A DNA stretch of 30,193 bases from JANNWF01 sp052390415 (GCA_052390415.1 JBQTGY010000084.1:1-30193); one strand, 5' to 3'; positions 8,008 to 16,649 are shown, counted from the stretch's first letter. The notes: generated from the sequence alone by a model not told the origin. Numbers and translations: made by a program.

Positions 8008-10089
8008 TCACCCCAACCCATAGCTCAACAACAAAGCGTCGGGTTGCGGCTCACGACCACGGAAAGCGACAAAGCTCTCCAGCGCCGGGCGTGAGCCGCC
8101 AACGGCGAGAACCTCGCGGCGAAAGCGTGCGCCCGTGTCAGCGTCCAGCACGCCTTCCGCGCTCTCCGCGCCGGCCTCTGAAAACGCTGCAAATGCGTCG
8201 GCACTCAGCACTTCCGCCCACAGATAGCTGTAATAACCGGCCGCATAACCGCCCGAAAACACGTGGGTAAATGCCATGGGGAAACGATTCCATGCTGGGG
8301 GCTGCAACACCGACACTTCGCGCCGCACTTCGCCCAACATTTCCATCGTGCGTGCGCCCTGCGTCGGGTCGTATTCGAGATGCATGCGAAAGTCGAGCAG
8401 GGCGAACTCGATCTGCCGCAGCAGGTACAGCCCGGCATGAAAATGCCGCGCGGCCAGCACTTTTTCGAACAACTCGGTCGGCAAGGCCTCACCGGTTTGC
8501 CAATGCCGCGACAACACGGGCAGGGTCTTTTCATCCCAGGCAAAGTTCTCCAGCATCTGACTCGGCAACTCGACCGCGTCCCATTCAACGCCGGCGATGC
8601 CACCGACGGATGGCCAGTCGACCTCGGTCAGCATGTGATGGAAGCCATGGCCGAACTCATGGAACAAGGTCAACACGTCGTCATGAGTGAGCAGGGCCGG
8701 CTTGATTTCGCCGCTCGCTTCAAGGCTGGGTGCGGCGAAATTGCAGACCAAATAGGCCACTGGCACGTGCAACTCGCCGTCCTTGCGAAAGCGTGTGCGG
8801 CAAACGTCCATCCACGCGCCACCACGTTTGCCGGTGCGGGCGTAGTGATCGATGAAGAAGCCGGCACGCACACTGCCGTCGGCATCCAGCACATCGAAGT
8901 ACTGCGCGTCGGCGTGCCAAAGATCGACATCCGTGCGGGCGCGGAACTGGACGCCGAACAGTCGACCGGTGATGTCCAGCAGGCCGTGCAAGACTGCCGG
9001 CAACGGGAAGTAGGGCTTGAGGTCTTCTTCGCAGAAATCGAAGCGCTTTTCGCGCAACTTCTCGGCCGCAAACGCGATGTCCCACGGGGCCAACTTCTCG
9101 ATACCCAGTTCGGCGCTCGCAAACCCTTGCAGCTCGTCCAGCTCGCGCTGAGCGATGGGCTTGGCCTTGGCGACCAGCTCGCGCAGGAAGCCCAACACCC
9201 GCTCCGGCGTCGCCGCCATCTTGTCGTCCAGCGACAAATGCGCGGCACTGGCAAAACCGAGCAACTGTGCTGACTCATGGCGCAGCCGCATGATCTGCTC
9301 GATGCGCTCGGCGTTATCAAACTGACCCGCTTGCGGCCCCTGGTCGGAGGCGCGGGTCTGCGACGCTGTGTAAACCTCCTCTCGCAGCGGACGATGCTGT
9401 GCGTAGGTCAGGATGGCCTGCACCACCGGCCCCTTCAGGGTCGCCAACGGGCGCTCACTGTTCTTCTCAACGGCCGCTGCCCGCAGCATGGCAAGCGCAG
9501 AATCCGGCAGACCCGCGAGTTCGTCCGCTTCGACAGCGCGTGTCCAAGCATCGGTGGCGTCCAGCACAGCGACTCCGAAATCGGTTTCCAACCGCGACAG
9601 TTCGTTCTGGATGTCCTTGAAGCGCGAGCGCGCGGGCTCTTCCAGCGCCACGCCTGACAGCCGGAAACCTCGCAGGCTGTCCTCGACGAGCGCTTGTTGC
9701 GCGCGATCCAGGCCAGCGAATTCCGCCGAATCGCGAACCGCCAACACCGCTTCAAACAGGGCCCGGTTCTGGCCCAGCTCGGTGGCGTGATCGGTGAGCT
9801 TTTCCTGCGCCGCCGCATAGGCTTCGCGCAGCGCCGGCGAATCGTTGACTCCATGCAAATGGCCAATCGGTGACCAGGCGCTAGCCACGCGTTCCTCCAA
9901 CGCTTCCAGCGGCGCCAACAGTCGCTCGAAGCTGGGTGGCTGGCGGTCATCGGTAAGTGCCGGCACCGCAGCGCGAAACTGCGCAAGCAAGGTGTCGATG
10001 GCGGGCCCGACGTGCTCGGCCGCAATCAAGGAGAACGCCGGCAGATCGGCGTCGACGAGCAACGGATTGGATGCGATGGGTGCGTTCAT
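8008..10089 (-). CDS. prlC: Oligopeptidase A (M3 family zinc metallopeptidase)
   Basis: This 693-residue cytosolic oligopeptidase matches the usual length of OpdA/PrlC. The zinc site HEFGH is at 477-481 within TLFHEFGHGFHHML, followed by the third-ligand region around EWDAVELPSQMLENF about 25-30 residues later. The N-terminal half is helical, as in thimet-type M3 peptidases that enclose a channel limiting substrates to short peptides. In E. coli the enzyme degrades cleaved signal peptides and other small peptides. It is transcribed alone, divergent from the patatin gene, with 88 nt between the two starts. The ATG at 10089 gives the expected MNAPIASNPLL start, although its Shine-Dalgarno sequence is weak. 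Confidence 0.94.
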   Translation of the reverse strand: MNAPIASNPLLVDADLPAFSLIAAEHVGPAIDTLLAQFRAAVPALTDDRQPPSFERLLAPLEALEERVASAWSPIGHLHGVNDSPALREAYAAAQEKLTDHATELGQNRALFEAVLAVRDSAEFAGLDRAQQALVEDSLRGFRLSGVALEEPARSRFKDIQNELSRLETDFGVAVLDATDAWTRAVEADELAGLPDSALAMLRAAAVEKNSERPLATLKGPVVQAILTYAQHRPLREEVYTASQTRASDQGPQAGQFDNAERIEQIMRLRHESAQLLGFASAAHLSLDDKMAATPERVLGFLRELVAKAKPIAQRELDELQGFASAELGIEKLAPWDIAFAAEKLREKRFDFCEEDLKPYFPLPAVLHGLLDITGRLFGVQFRARTDVDLWHADAQYFDVLDADGSVRAGFFIDHYARTGKRGGAWMDVCRTRFRKDGELHVPVAYLVCNFAAPSLEASGEIKPALLTHDDVLTLFHEFGHGFHHMLTEVDWPSVGGIAGVEWDAVELPSQMLENFAWDEKTLPVLSRHWQTGEALPTELFEKVLAARHFHAGLYLLRQIEFALLDFRMHLEYDPTQGARTMEMLGEVRREVSVLQPPAWNRFPMAFTHVFSGGYAAGYYSYLWAEVLSADAFAAFSEAGAESAEGVLDADTGARFRREVLAVGGSRPALESFVAFRGREPQPDALLLSYGLG

Positions 10090-10177
10090 TGTGCAAAGGT
10101 GACCGGCGCGACCGCCTAAATCAAGCCATTCGCGTCATGCCGCCGTATGATTCGGCCATCCCGACCGGAGCCAGTGC

Positions 10178-11926
10178 ATGCCGCGCGACGCGGAAACCGA
10201 ACGCCGTCAACTGCTGCGTACGTTGTCCGAATGGCGCTTGTTTGCCGGCATGGACGCGGTTGCGCTGAGTGCCTTGGCCGATGAACTGCAGCCGATCTGC
10301 GCCACCGGCGGCTCGATGTTGTTCGAGCAAGGCGATGAGGCCGATTCGCTGTACCTTCTGTTGCACGGTCGCATGGCCGCAGTGCGTCGCGACGACGACG
10401 GCCGGCGGCGCACTCTGGGCACGGTGTCGCCCGGTGAATGCGTCGGTGAGACCGGGCTGATTTCCGGCGAGACCAACGCGGTGCGCTTTGCGCGCGTCAT
10501 CGCCTTGCGCGACTGCGAACTGTTGCGGCTATCGAAGGAAGGCTTTGAGCGCCTGGTGGCCAGTTATCCGCATGCCATGTTGGGCATGGCGAGGTTGGCG
10601 CTGCGCCGTTATTACGGGGTACGCGGTCGGCCGGATCTGGCGCACTGCGTGGCGATCCTGCCGGGCATGAGCGGAGTCGACGTGGCCGGGTTCGCGCGCC
10701 GATTTGCCGCCACCTTTCCGAATCGCGAAGACGTGCAATTGATCGACGCCGAAACCGCGGCGGGCAAACCCTCCGCCTGGTTCAGCGAGCGCGAATCACA
10801 TTCGAAAAACCTGATCTTCATCGGCAACGACAGCCCCGAATGGCGCGATCGCTGCGTGCGCCAATGCGACGCCGTCCTGCTGCTGGTTGATGTGGCCAGA
10901 CAACCCGCGCAGTGTTCGCTGGTCCCCGCGCCCAACTCGACCCCGGACCTTCCACAACACCTGGTGATGTTGCAACGCGGCGAGCCACACGCCGGCGGCA
11001 ATCGCGCCTGGCGCAGTGCATTTCCACACGCCATCGCGCATCACCACATCCGCCATGAAGCCGACATTGCCCGCCTGTTGCGGCGCTTGACCGGACGCGC
11101 CCGCGGTTTGGTGCTTTCCGGCGGCGGTGCGCGTGGATTCGCTCACCTGGGCGTGATCTGCGCCTTGCGCGAAGCGGGTCTGGTGTTTGACTTCGTTGGC
11201 GGTTCCAGCATCGGCGCGATTGTCGGCGCGGGTTTTGCTGCGGACTGGTCGGATGAACAGATGCTTGAGACCTACCGCGAACACTTCGTCAACAGCGATC
11301 CGCTTGGCGATTGGACCTTGCCCCTGGTCTCGCTGCGTTCGGGCTCGCGGGTGAGTGCGCGCTTGCGAGCGGCCTTTGGTGATCGCGATATCGAAGACCT
11401 GCCGATTCCGTTCTTCTGCGTGTCGAGCAACCTCACCGCAGGCGCGTTGGAGGTGCATGAACGCGGCCCGTTATGGTGCTGGCTGCGTGCGTCCAGCTCG
11501 ATTCCGGGCGTGTTGCCACCTGTGTTTTCCGCCGGTCGCGTGCTGGTGGATGGTGGCGTGATCGACAACTTGCCGGTGGGCGAAATGCGCAGTCGATTGG
11601 CTGGCGAGATCATCGCGGTAGATGTCGGCGGCAGCTATCGCCTGGAAACCACGATGGAGGAAACCGAGTTGCCGCCGTGGTGGAAGTTGATCGGCGAAGT
11701 GTTCGGCGTGCGCCGTCGCCCCGGCCTCAAACAAATCCTGCTGCGCTCCGGCATGGTCAATTCCGAAGCCACCTCACAACGCCGACGCAAGCAGACGCGC
11801 CTGCTCATCAAGCCCACCCTGGATGGCATCGAGCTGCTGGATTGGCGTTCGTATGACCGGGCGGTGGAGCTGGGTTACGAGCACGCACGCAAACAATTGA
11901 GCGCGAGCGGGGATTTGAGTTTTTGA
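10178..11926 (+). CDS. Cyclic-nucleotide-binding patatin-like phospholipase
   Basis: This 582-residue protein joins an N-terminal cyclic-nucleotide-binding fold (about 20-135; YLLLHGRMAAVRRD and a GECVGETGLISGE turn) to a C-terminal patatin domain (about 308-500). The patatin catalytic parts are intact: oxyanion loop GGGARG (315-320), nucleophile Ser344 in GSSIG, and Asp458 in DGG. The linker (145-305) is unassigned. Bacterial relatives of neuropathy target esterase have this order and act as lysophospholipases or serine esterases. The cNMP pocket lacks a clear RxAT-type phosphate-binding ending (the text reads NAVRFARVIA), so real cAMP binding is uncertain. GGAG at 10167-10170 precedes the ATG by 7 nt. 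Confidence 0.9.
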   Translation: MPRDAETERRQLLRTLSEWRLFAGMDAVALSALADELQPICATGGSMLFEQGDEADSLYLLLHGRMAAVRRDDDGRRRTLGTVSPGECVGETGLISGETNAVRFARVIALRDCELLRLSKEGFERLVASYPHAMLGMARLALRRYYGVRGRPDLAHCVAILPGMSGVDVAGFARRFAATFPNREDVQLIDAETAAGKPSAWFSERESHSKNLIFIGNDSPEWRDRCVRQCDAVLLLVDVARQPAQCSLVPAPNSTPDLPQHLVMLQRGEPHAGGNRAWRSAFPHAIAHHHIRHEADIARLLRRLTGRARGLVLSGGGARGFAHLGVICALREAGLVFDFVGGSSIGAIVGAGFAADWSDEQMLETYREHFVNSDPLGDWTLPLVSLRSGSRVSARLRAAFGDRDIEDLPIPFFCVSSNLTAGALEVHERGPLWCWLRASSSIPGVLPPVFSAGRVLVDGGVIDNLPVGEMRSRLAGEIIAVDVGGSYRLETTMEETELPPWWKLIGEVFGVRRRPGLKQILLRSGMVNSEATSQRRRKQTRLLIKPTLDGIELLDWRSYDRAVELGYEHARKQLSASGDLSF

Positions 11927-11991
11927 GACACCGAAAGGTCGACAACTTGCCGCGGTAGATTCGCCCCGATTGACGGGCGCTGGCAACAATC

Positions 11992-12007
11992 CGAGCACGA
12001 CTGCTCG
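11992..12007. terminator. Possible hairpin between convergent genes
   Basis: CGAGCA, loop CGAC and TGCTCG form a perfect 6-bp stem between the convergent patatin and lipoprotein genes. There is no T-run on either side, so intrinsic termination is not shown. Confidence 0.25.
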
Positions 12008-12040
12008 CAATCGCTCCGAGCATGATTGCCGCGACGTCCG

Positions 12041-13120
12041 CTACTTCGCTTCTGCGTTCAAGGACAGCCGAAACCCAAACTCGATCTTTGCCGACTCAAG
12101 ATGGCGCACGCTGGCGAGCTGGACCTCGGCGATGTGCGAGTTCTCCTGCAGCGCACGCATCAGCGAGTGGACCTCGCCATTGCTGCGTAGCGTGCCGCGA
12201 ACATCCAGCCAGAATGGCGTTCGCGCCAGAGCCTCATCGCCTCCATCCAGCGCGGCCTGAGTGATTTGAGCAGGCGCGAAGTACGTGAGCTCAGCGCCTA
12301 TCGGTAGGTGGAAACTCAGGTGCTGCTGAATATCGACCAGCATGCCCGGCAGTTCAGTCCGCCGCAGCGCGGCGACACTCGGCTGGCGTGCAAGACCCGG
12401 CTCAACTGACCAGTTGAAGGCAGCGGCCGGCACGGCATCGAGCTTGGCATAGCGACTGTTGGCGAGGCCGGTGCGCATGCTGCTGTTGAAGATCGTTGCT
12501 GCGGTGGTGAATTCGTCGTAACGGAACAGCAGCGCGCCGGCCGCACTTTTCGCCAGCCAGACTTCGGTATCCCAGACCTGCGCCTCGCCGTCGGCGTTGC
12601 GCGCGCCAGTCCGCGAGCCATAGTCGACCATCGCCCAACCGTCTTCGCAGCGTCGCGGCGTGATCAGGCCGCGGCGCTCAGGCAGCGGCCCATGTTTGAG
12701 CAACTCGCCTTCGATCACGCTGCGCTCGCCCTTGTCCGCGACCACCTTCTGCCAACGCTGCAACTGTTCCTGCCATGCGGCCAGGCGTGTCGAATCGGAC
12801 GCTCGCAAAGACTTGACCGCATCCTGAAAAGCCCGCTCTTCCATCTTTACCGTGTAAAGGAACCAGCGCTCGGAAGTCGGCGTCAGCTGCACCATATCCA
12901 TGCGGTGTGGCGGCAGCAGATACGGCGAGAAGAACCGGTACTCCTCGGTTTCCGCCTGCAGGCGATAGCTTCCACTCAGATCAGGACAGGCTTTTGGGTC
13001 AGACGTTGCCAACGCCTCGAACTCAGTCGACGGCGGTGCGTCCGGTGCGAAGCAGCCGGCCAGACTCAGCATCGAAACCAGCGCCAGCGCCACGCGCGTG
13101 AACGTGCACTTGAACATCAT
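12041..13120 (-). CDS. Lipoprotein of unknown function
   Basis: This 359-residue protein starts MMFKCTFTRV and has a lipoprotein signal peptide ending LSLAGC, with Cys23 as the lipidated residue, so it should be membrane-anchored facing the periplasm. The start at 13120 is supported by GGGAAG just upstream; the open frame continues further 5' to 13411, but that text overlaps a protease remnant on the other strand. The first half (25-200) is of no recognised family. The last 60 residues (LDVRGTLRSNGEVHSLMRAL ... EFGFRLSLN) have the spacing of a PilN/GspL-type ferredoxin-like fold (short strand, helix, V-x-L strand), which is only a weak impression. No pilus or secretion genes are nearby. Confidence 0.65.
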   Translation of the reverse strand: MMFKCTFTRVALALVSMLSLAGCFAPDAPPSTEFEALATSDPKACPDLSGSYRLQAETEEYRFFSPYLLPPHRMDMVQLTPTSERWFLYTVKMEERAFQDAVKSLRASDSTRLAAWQEQLQRWQKVVADKGERSVIEGELLKHGPLPERRGLITPRRCEDGWAMVDYGSRTGARNADGEAQVWDTEVWLAKSAAGALLFRYDEFTTAATIFNSSMRTGLANSRYAKLDAVPAAAFNWSVEPGLARQPSVAALRRTELPGMLVDIQQHLSFHLPIGAELTYFAPAQITQAALDGGDEALARTPFWLDVRGTLRSNGEVHSLMRALQENSHIAEVQLASVRHLESAKIEFGFRLSLNAEAK

Positions 13121-13183
13121 GGATGCTTCCCGTTGGACGACTGAATCCGCGTCAGCCAAGGCTCGCCGGAACCGCTGATGTGA

Positions 13184-13467
13184 CGCAAGACCCTGTTCCC
13201 GCTGGTCCTGCCGGTGTTCGCCCTTGGCTATCTCGGTCTTGGCGGACTGCTGGCGATGTTGGTTCGGCACGGCGTGGGCCGAGGATGCCGCGCTGACGGC
13301 AGCTGGATTCGAGCAAGTTCGCGCGACGACTTGCCGCGCTTCCTTTTTATCTGGCGATGGGCTTGGTGGCCGGATGGCTGGTGAAGAAATTCCGCGCGCT
13401 CGGCCCGGCAATTGCGTTGCACGTGCTGAACAATGGCATGGCGGTGACGCTGAAGGTGTTGCAGTAG
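13184..13467 (+). pseudogene. Remnant of a CPBP intramembrane metalloprotease
   Basis: Two pieces in different frames can be read. The first (from 13184) gives a membrane-span-like segment containing LFPLVLPVFALGYLGLGGLL. The second, up to the TAG at 13465-13467, gives LPFYLAMGLVAGWLVKKF followed by GPAIALHVLNNGMAV. The H-x-x-NN ending is the typical last motif of CPBP (Abi) membrane proteases. The central part with the catalytic EE-x3-R motif is absent, and only about 95 codons remain of the usual 200 or more, so this is a decayed gene. It overlaps no real CDS. Confidence 0.55.
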
Positions 13468-13742
13468 CCTTGCAATGACTCTGTTGAGCTTTGCCCTCTA
13501 CACAAACCAGGAGCGGCGCCGACAGCGGGAGAAGTCCGTGCAGGGTGAGTCACCGAGAACCTGCCGCCGCCCGGACTTGCCCCTGCGTCCATGTCACTCG
13601 TCACTGCTTGCTATTCTCTGCAGGCGCGTTGGAAGACGTTTGCTTGCGCCATTACGCTGTACCTATCAACGGCGTCAAAGGCACCATGAAGGCGCGTCAC
13701 GAAGCCCACGAATGGGTCTGCAGGCAGACCGGGAGGCCAACG
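13468..13742. other. No gene recognised
   Basis: The open frames crossing this stretch have composition unlike protein (runs of Arg, Pro and Cys with no fold signal). I see no repeat, tRNA or terminator here. It leads into the ribosome binding site at 13731-13736 of the small ORF that follows. Confidence 0.4.
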
Positions 13743-13967
13743 ATGAGTGGGCTGTGTGCACACCATGGCAGGGCACCTCGACCATGGCGCGTCAGCGCTG
13801 GTCGACAGGTCGAGAGCTGCCCGAAGTGTCAGGGGCCATGGTTGCTGCCGACGACGGTTGCCTCGCTGGCCGGGCATGCGCTGCAAGCGGCTTCCATCGC
13901 GGCTCTGCCGCCGGCACCGAGGCAGAAGCCAAGTCACTGGATTCCCGCCAAACGCATGCGGGAATGA
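13743..13967 (+). CDS. Small zinc-ribbon-like protein (zf-TFIIB type?)
   Basis: This 74-residue ORF begins with ATG 6 nt after a strong Shine-Dalgarno sequence, GGGAGG (13731-13736). It reads C-x2-H near residue 5, then PWRVSAGRQVESCPKCQGPWL. The CPKC-x-G-x-WL segment after a first metal pair is the layout of zf-TFIIB-type zinc ribbons (a first pair, a short hairpin with x-V-x-x-C, then CPxCxGxWL). The following GHALQAASIAAL could be a helix. The final dozen residues are encoded by an ATTCCCGC...GCGGGAAT palindrome, so the natural C-terminus may have been replaced by repeat DNA. The call rests on pattern only; it could also be a remnant. Confidence 0.4.
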   Translation: MSGLCAHHGRAPRPWRVSAGRQVESCPKCQGPWLLPTTVASLAGHALQAASIAALPPAPRQKPSHWIPAKRMRE

Positions 13968-13969
13968 CG
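13938..13969. repeat. dRS3-like palindrome (ATTCCCGC...GCGGGAAT)
   Basis: CTGGATTCCCGC, a 9-nt loop and GCGGGAATGACG form an 8-bp perfect stem. This is the common proteobacterial intergenic palindrome of the ATTCCC-N-GGGAAT class. It overlaps the 3' end of the small zinc-ribbon-like ORF and supplies its last codons. Confidence 0.6.
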
Positions 13970-14055
13970 AACGACCGCGATACTTCGCCGCTACGCTGGC
14001 CGAAGATCCAGGCCAATCCGGTCCCTCGTGGACCGGCAAGCAAGGGCACACCCTC

Positions 14056-14862
14056 ATGCCGCAGCCAACAATCCAACTGACCGACAGCCAGCAGTCGTTC
14101 GATCAGGTCATTGATTTTCTCGAAGCACATGGAAATCTGACCCTGGGCCCGCGCTGGCGCACCGACAAGGACGGGCTGCATACCTACATGTCGCAGCCCA
14201 TCGACGTGGCGCTGGTCAAGACGCACTTCAGCGCGGATAGCTCGGTCAATATGGGTCAGGAATTCGGCACCATCATCAACAGACAGGGCTGGATGGAAAT
14301 CACCCACCGACCCGGACTGCAATACGACCCGAAAAGAGCAGGCCATGGAGACGCCTACTTCTATCCAGCGAATCATTTCGACCGACTTGAGCCGAAGACG
14401 GTTCGTATCAATCCCGGTACGGGCGAGATCCTGCTAGGCAAGGCCAACGTCAGGCCCGGCAGCCGCTTGGCCGACTTTCCGCAACTCAGAGGCGAGGTCG
14501 TGGCTGGAACATTGCGGATTACGCTTCCATGGAATTTCCACAACCTGCCCTGGTTCGCTGCGGTGCGGGAAACCCGATCTCTCTTTCGTACCGCCATAAA
14601 GCACATCAATCTGGGAGCGTGCCCGTATCCCGACGGCATCCTGGTTGACGACGTCCATCGCGAGGAAGAGATCGCGTTTGCCCATCAGCAATTCCTGATC
14701 GAGCAACTGGGCGAGCCCCACGACCGCGGAGCCGTGGTTACCCACTACAAGCAAAGCCCCATCCATGTTCTCTGCGCATACAAATATCGATGGGGCAGCG
14801 TCAGCGTCTGCTGGGATCCGAAGAACATGCGCTCGGGGAGCATTGATGTTGACTACGCATGA
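14056..14862 (+). CDS. Hypothetical protein, first gene of an orphan pair
   Basis: I do not recognise this 268-residue protein. It looks soluble, with no signal peptide or membrane span, and is mixed alpha/beta. Two features stand out: a central stretch rich in aromatic residues (LPWNFHNLPWFAAVRE, about 160-175) and a C-terminal strand-rich end with Cys and Trp (VLCAYKYRWGSVSVCWDP). I start it at the ATG at 14056 (MPQPTIQLTDSQQSF) because the frame upstream crosses a dRS3-like palindrome and has non-protein composition. The next gene begins 82 nt downstream on the same strand. GC by eye is a little below that of the housekeeping genes. The accessory setting, beside two toxin-antitoxin pairs, suggests a mobile-cassette role, which is inference only. 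Confidence 0.6.
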   Translation: MPQPTIQLTDSQQSFDQVIDFLEAHGNLTLGPRWRTDKDGLHTYMSQPIDVALVKTHFSADSSVNMGQEFGTIINRQGWMEITHRPGLQYDPKRAGHGDAYFYPANHFDRLEPKTVRINPGTGEILLGKANVRPGSRLADFPQLRGEVVAGTLRITLPWNFHNLPWFAAVRETRSLFRTAIKHINLGACPYPDGILVDDVHREEEIAFAHQQFLIEQLGEPHDRGAVVTHYKQSPIHVLCAYKYRWGSVSVCWDPKNMRSGSIDVDYA

Positions 14863-14944
14863 TGAGCCGCGGGATTCATCGGGGATCTGGCTATCGAAAG
14901 GGAGCGTACGGAGAGCGCTTCGTGCGTTCCTGGAGTAATGAGTC

Positions 14945-15655
14945 ATGCTCGATTCGGTCGAACTTCACCAGGTGCCGATTACGCTTGACGAAGTGCCGCT
15001 CAAGCTCGCGCTCGCGGCCGACGGCATCCCGCAAACCGGTTATCACGCCTTGCGCGGCGATGGCGTCGGCTGGTTCGCCGAGCTTTGGGCGCTGATCCGC
15101 AACGACATCGAATGGGTTACGCGGGTGCGCCTGACCCTCGCCGATTTTCTCGCCAACGGCACGACAACGCGCTGCCAATTTGCCGTCGCCGCTGCAGGCG
15201 TCGCCGCTGACGCGGTCGAAGCCGCCGCCATCCTCGCGTCCCTGCCTCGGCAGGACATTGACGACGCCATCCGCGCCGACATCGCCCTGTTATGCAATCA
15301 GGCCATCCTCGAAACCCGCCTGCACTATTCGCAAGCGCTACGCCCGTGGGTGGCGTCACCCACCACGCGCGGAAACCTGATGGCGGCCGGCTGGGTGTTT
15401 GATCATGACTGGCTCATCGAGCACTTGCCCACCCTCCTTCCTACCGACCCTCGCGACGCCGCCTTCTGCTGCGCCATGGCGCTCGCCCAACTACGCCGCG
15501 CTGAATGGGATCACGCCGTGATCGCCATCCATGCCGCCCGTGCGGCGCTGGGTGACCCACGCACCGACGCCATCCTCTCCCGCCTCACCCGCTCTGAAGC
15601 CAACGTCGATTGGACCGCGGCCCATCGACACGGCCCAAGGCGTTGGATTGAGTGA
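14945..15655 (+). CDS. Hypothetical helical protein, second gene of an orphan pair
   Basis: This 236-residue protein is not recognised. It is mostly helical and rich in Ala, Leu and Asp, with a possible TPR-like rhythm near the C-terminus (FCCAMALAQLRRAEWDHAVI then AIHAARAALGDPRTD). It has no signal peptide and no membrane span. GGAG at 14932-14935 lies 9 nt before the ATG, which supports the start. It follows the 268-residue orphan gene with an 82-nt gap on the same strand, and a MntA-HepT module follows after about 370 nt. The pair may act together, but no motif in either one shows an activity. Confidence 0.6.
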   Translation: MLDSVELHQVPITLDEVPLKLALAADGIPQTGYHALRGDGVGWFAELWALIRNDIEWVTRVRLTLADFLANGTTTRCQFAVAAAGVAADAVEAAAILASLPRQDIDDAIRADIALLCNQAILETRLHYSQALRPWVASPTTRGNLMAAGWVFDHDWLIEHLPTLLPTDPRDAAFCCAMALAQLRRAEWDHAVIAIHAARAALGDPRTDAILSRLTRSEANVDWTAAHRHGPRRWIE

Positions 15656-16023
15656 AAGATGGGGACGGTCGCAATGGATCGGGCAGATGCCCGGCCCTCA
15701 GTAGAAGCGGGAAAAAATGGGCCGGGATGAAACCGGTTCCACGACACACCAACGTCGCCCGCAAACGGAGTTCGGAAATGCGGGCGCGCCACCCTCCCAG
15801 TCGTGTGGCACGCACATTCACATCCTTGCGTGGCGACTCGGCACGTTGATGCCGGAAGCGATCTTTTGGCGGGCTCGGGAGGTGGCGGGATGAGGGGCAC
15901 TGCACCTGCGGGCGCAAGCAAGACAACCTCGAAATCCGCGTCAGGTCGCGGAGACTGCACTTGAACCCGTGAATCGCCTGACAGCGGTATGCTTGCCCCG
16001 AGCCCGCCTTCCCACCAACCACC
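15656..16023. other. Intergenic stretch without a recognised gene
   Basis: No frame here has protein-like composition. It holds a short palindrome AACCGGTT inside GAAACCGGTTCC near 15728-15740 and a GATGGGGACGGTCGC motif just after the preceding stop codon, which reminds me of dispersed repeat ends but cannot be confirmed here. The TATGCT at 15988-15993 could be a -10 element for mntA-hepT, but a properly spaced -35 is not evident. Confidence 0.35.
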
Positions 16024-16314
16024 ATGCTGCTCGACACGCTTCGCGCCCAACGCGAAACCATCCACGCACTGGGCCGGCGCTTTGGTGCTGAGCACATTCG
16101 CGTGTTCGGATCGGTGGCGCGTGGTGAGGAAAGGCCGGACAGCGATGTCGATTTCCTGGTCGACTTACCGCGCGGGTACGAAATCTTCGCCCAGCGCTTG
16201 TCGCTAGCCGAACAGTTGACCCACCTGCTTGGCCGGCCAGTGGAAGTCGTGCCGGAGCACGAGCTGAATCGCCACATCCGCGCGAAGGTTCTAGCCGAGG
16301 CAGTGGATCTGTGA
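16024..16314 (+). CDS. mntA: MntA-type nucleotidyltransferase antitoxin
   Basis: This 96-residue minimal nucleotidyltransferase carries the family signature GS-x-ARGEERPDSDVDFLVD (29-46), with Gly29-Ser30 and the metal-binding Asp41 and Asp43. In the type VII MntA-HepT system, MntA adds AMP units from ATP to a tyrosine of the HEPN ribonuclease HepT and so silences it. Its stop overlaps the GTG start of the HEPN gene (TGA at 16312-16314), showing translational coupling. Toxin and antitoxin order varies among these modules; here the antitoxin comes first. Length is standard and all key residues are present, so it should be active. Confidence 0.9.
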   Translation: MLLDTLRAQRETIHALGRRFGAEHIRVFGSVARGEERPDSDVDFLVDLPRGYEIFAQRLSLAEQLTHLLGRPVEVVPEHELNRHIRAKVLAEAVDL

Positions 16315-16649
16315 GCAAGGCGTGGCAGGCCTACGCCCTGCACATTCTTGACGCGATCAACCGCATCCGCCTGATCGAGTCGCGCGGCAGTATCGCGGAC
16401 GATGTGGTGCTCTACGACGCCGCACTGCGAAATCTGCAGACCCTCTCGGAAGCCACCCAGCGCCTACCCGAGGCGCTGAAGGAAGCTCACCCTCACGTTC
16501 CGTGGCGACAGATAAGCGCCTTCAGAAACATTCTGGTGCACAACTATCTGGGCGACATCGATGCCGATTCAGTGGCAGCGGTGATTCGTGAGCATCTCGG
16601 CCAGTTGAAGGAAAGTGTCGAAGCGATGCTTGAGGGTGATTCAGATTAG
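16311..16649 (+). CDS. hepT: HepT-like HEPN ribonuclease toxin
   Basis: This 112-residue helical HEPN-domain protein has the catalytic R-x4-H motif as RNILVH (Arg72, His77) followed by N-Tyr79, giving the full R-x4-H-x-Y typical of HepT. The tyrosine is the residue class modified by MntA. HepT proteins cut RNA (tRNA or mRNA has been reported in different systems) and arrest growth when the antitoxin is lost. It starts with GTG at 16311 and overlaps mntA by 4 nt. The segment NLQTLSEATQRLP is the usual second helix of the DUF86 family. Target RNA cannot be told from sequence. Confidence 0.9.
   Translation: MSKAWQAYALHILDAINRIRLIESRGSIADDVVLYDAALRNLQTLSEATQRLPEALKEAHPHVPWRQISAFRNILVHNYLGDIDADSVAAVIREHLGQLKESVEAMLEGDSD

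Noticed and set aside
8263..9273. A 336-codon open frame antisense to oligopeptidase A
   Set aside because: The opposite strand encodes a full M3 peptidase with its zinc motif; the antisense text has no recognisable domain.
13121..13411. A 5' extension of the lipoprotein gene
   Set aside because: It would bury the lipoprotein signal peptide about 97 residues into the protein, and it overlaps a protease remnant on the other strand.
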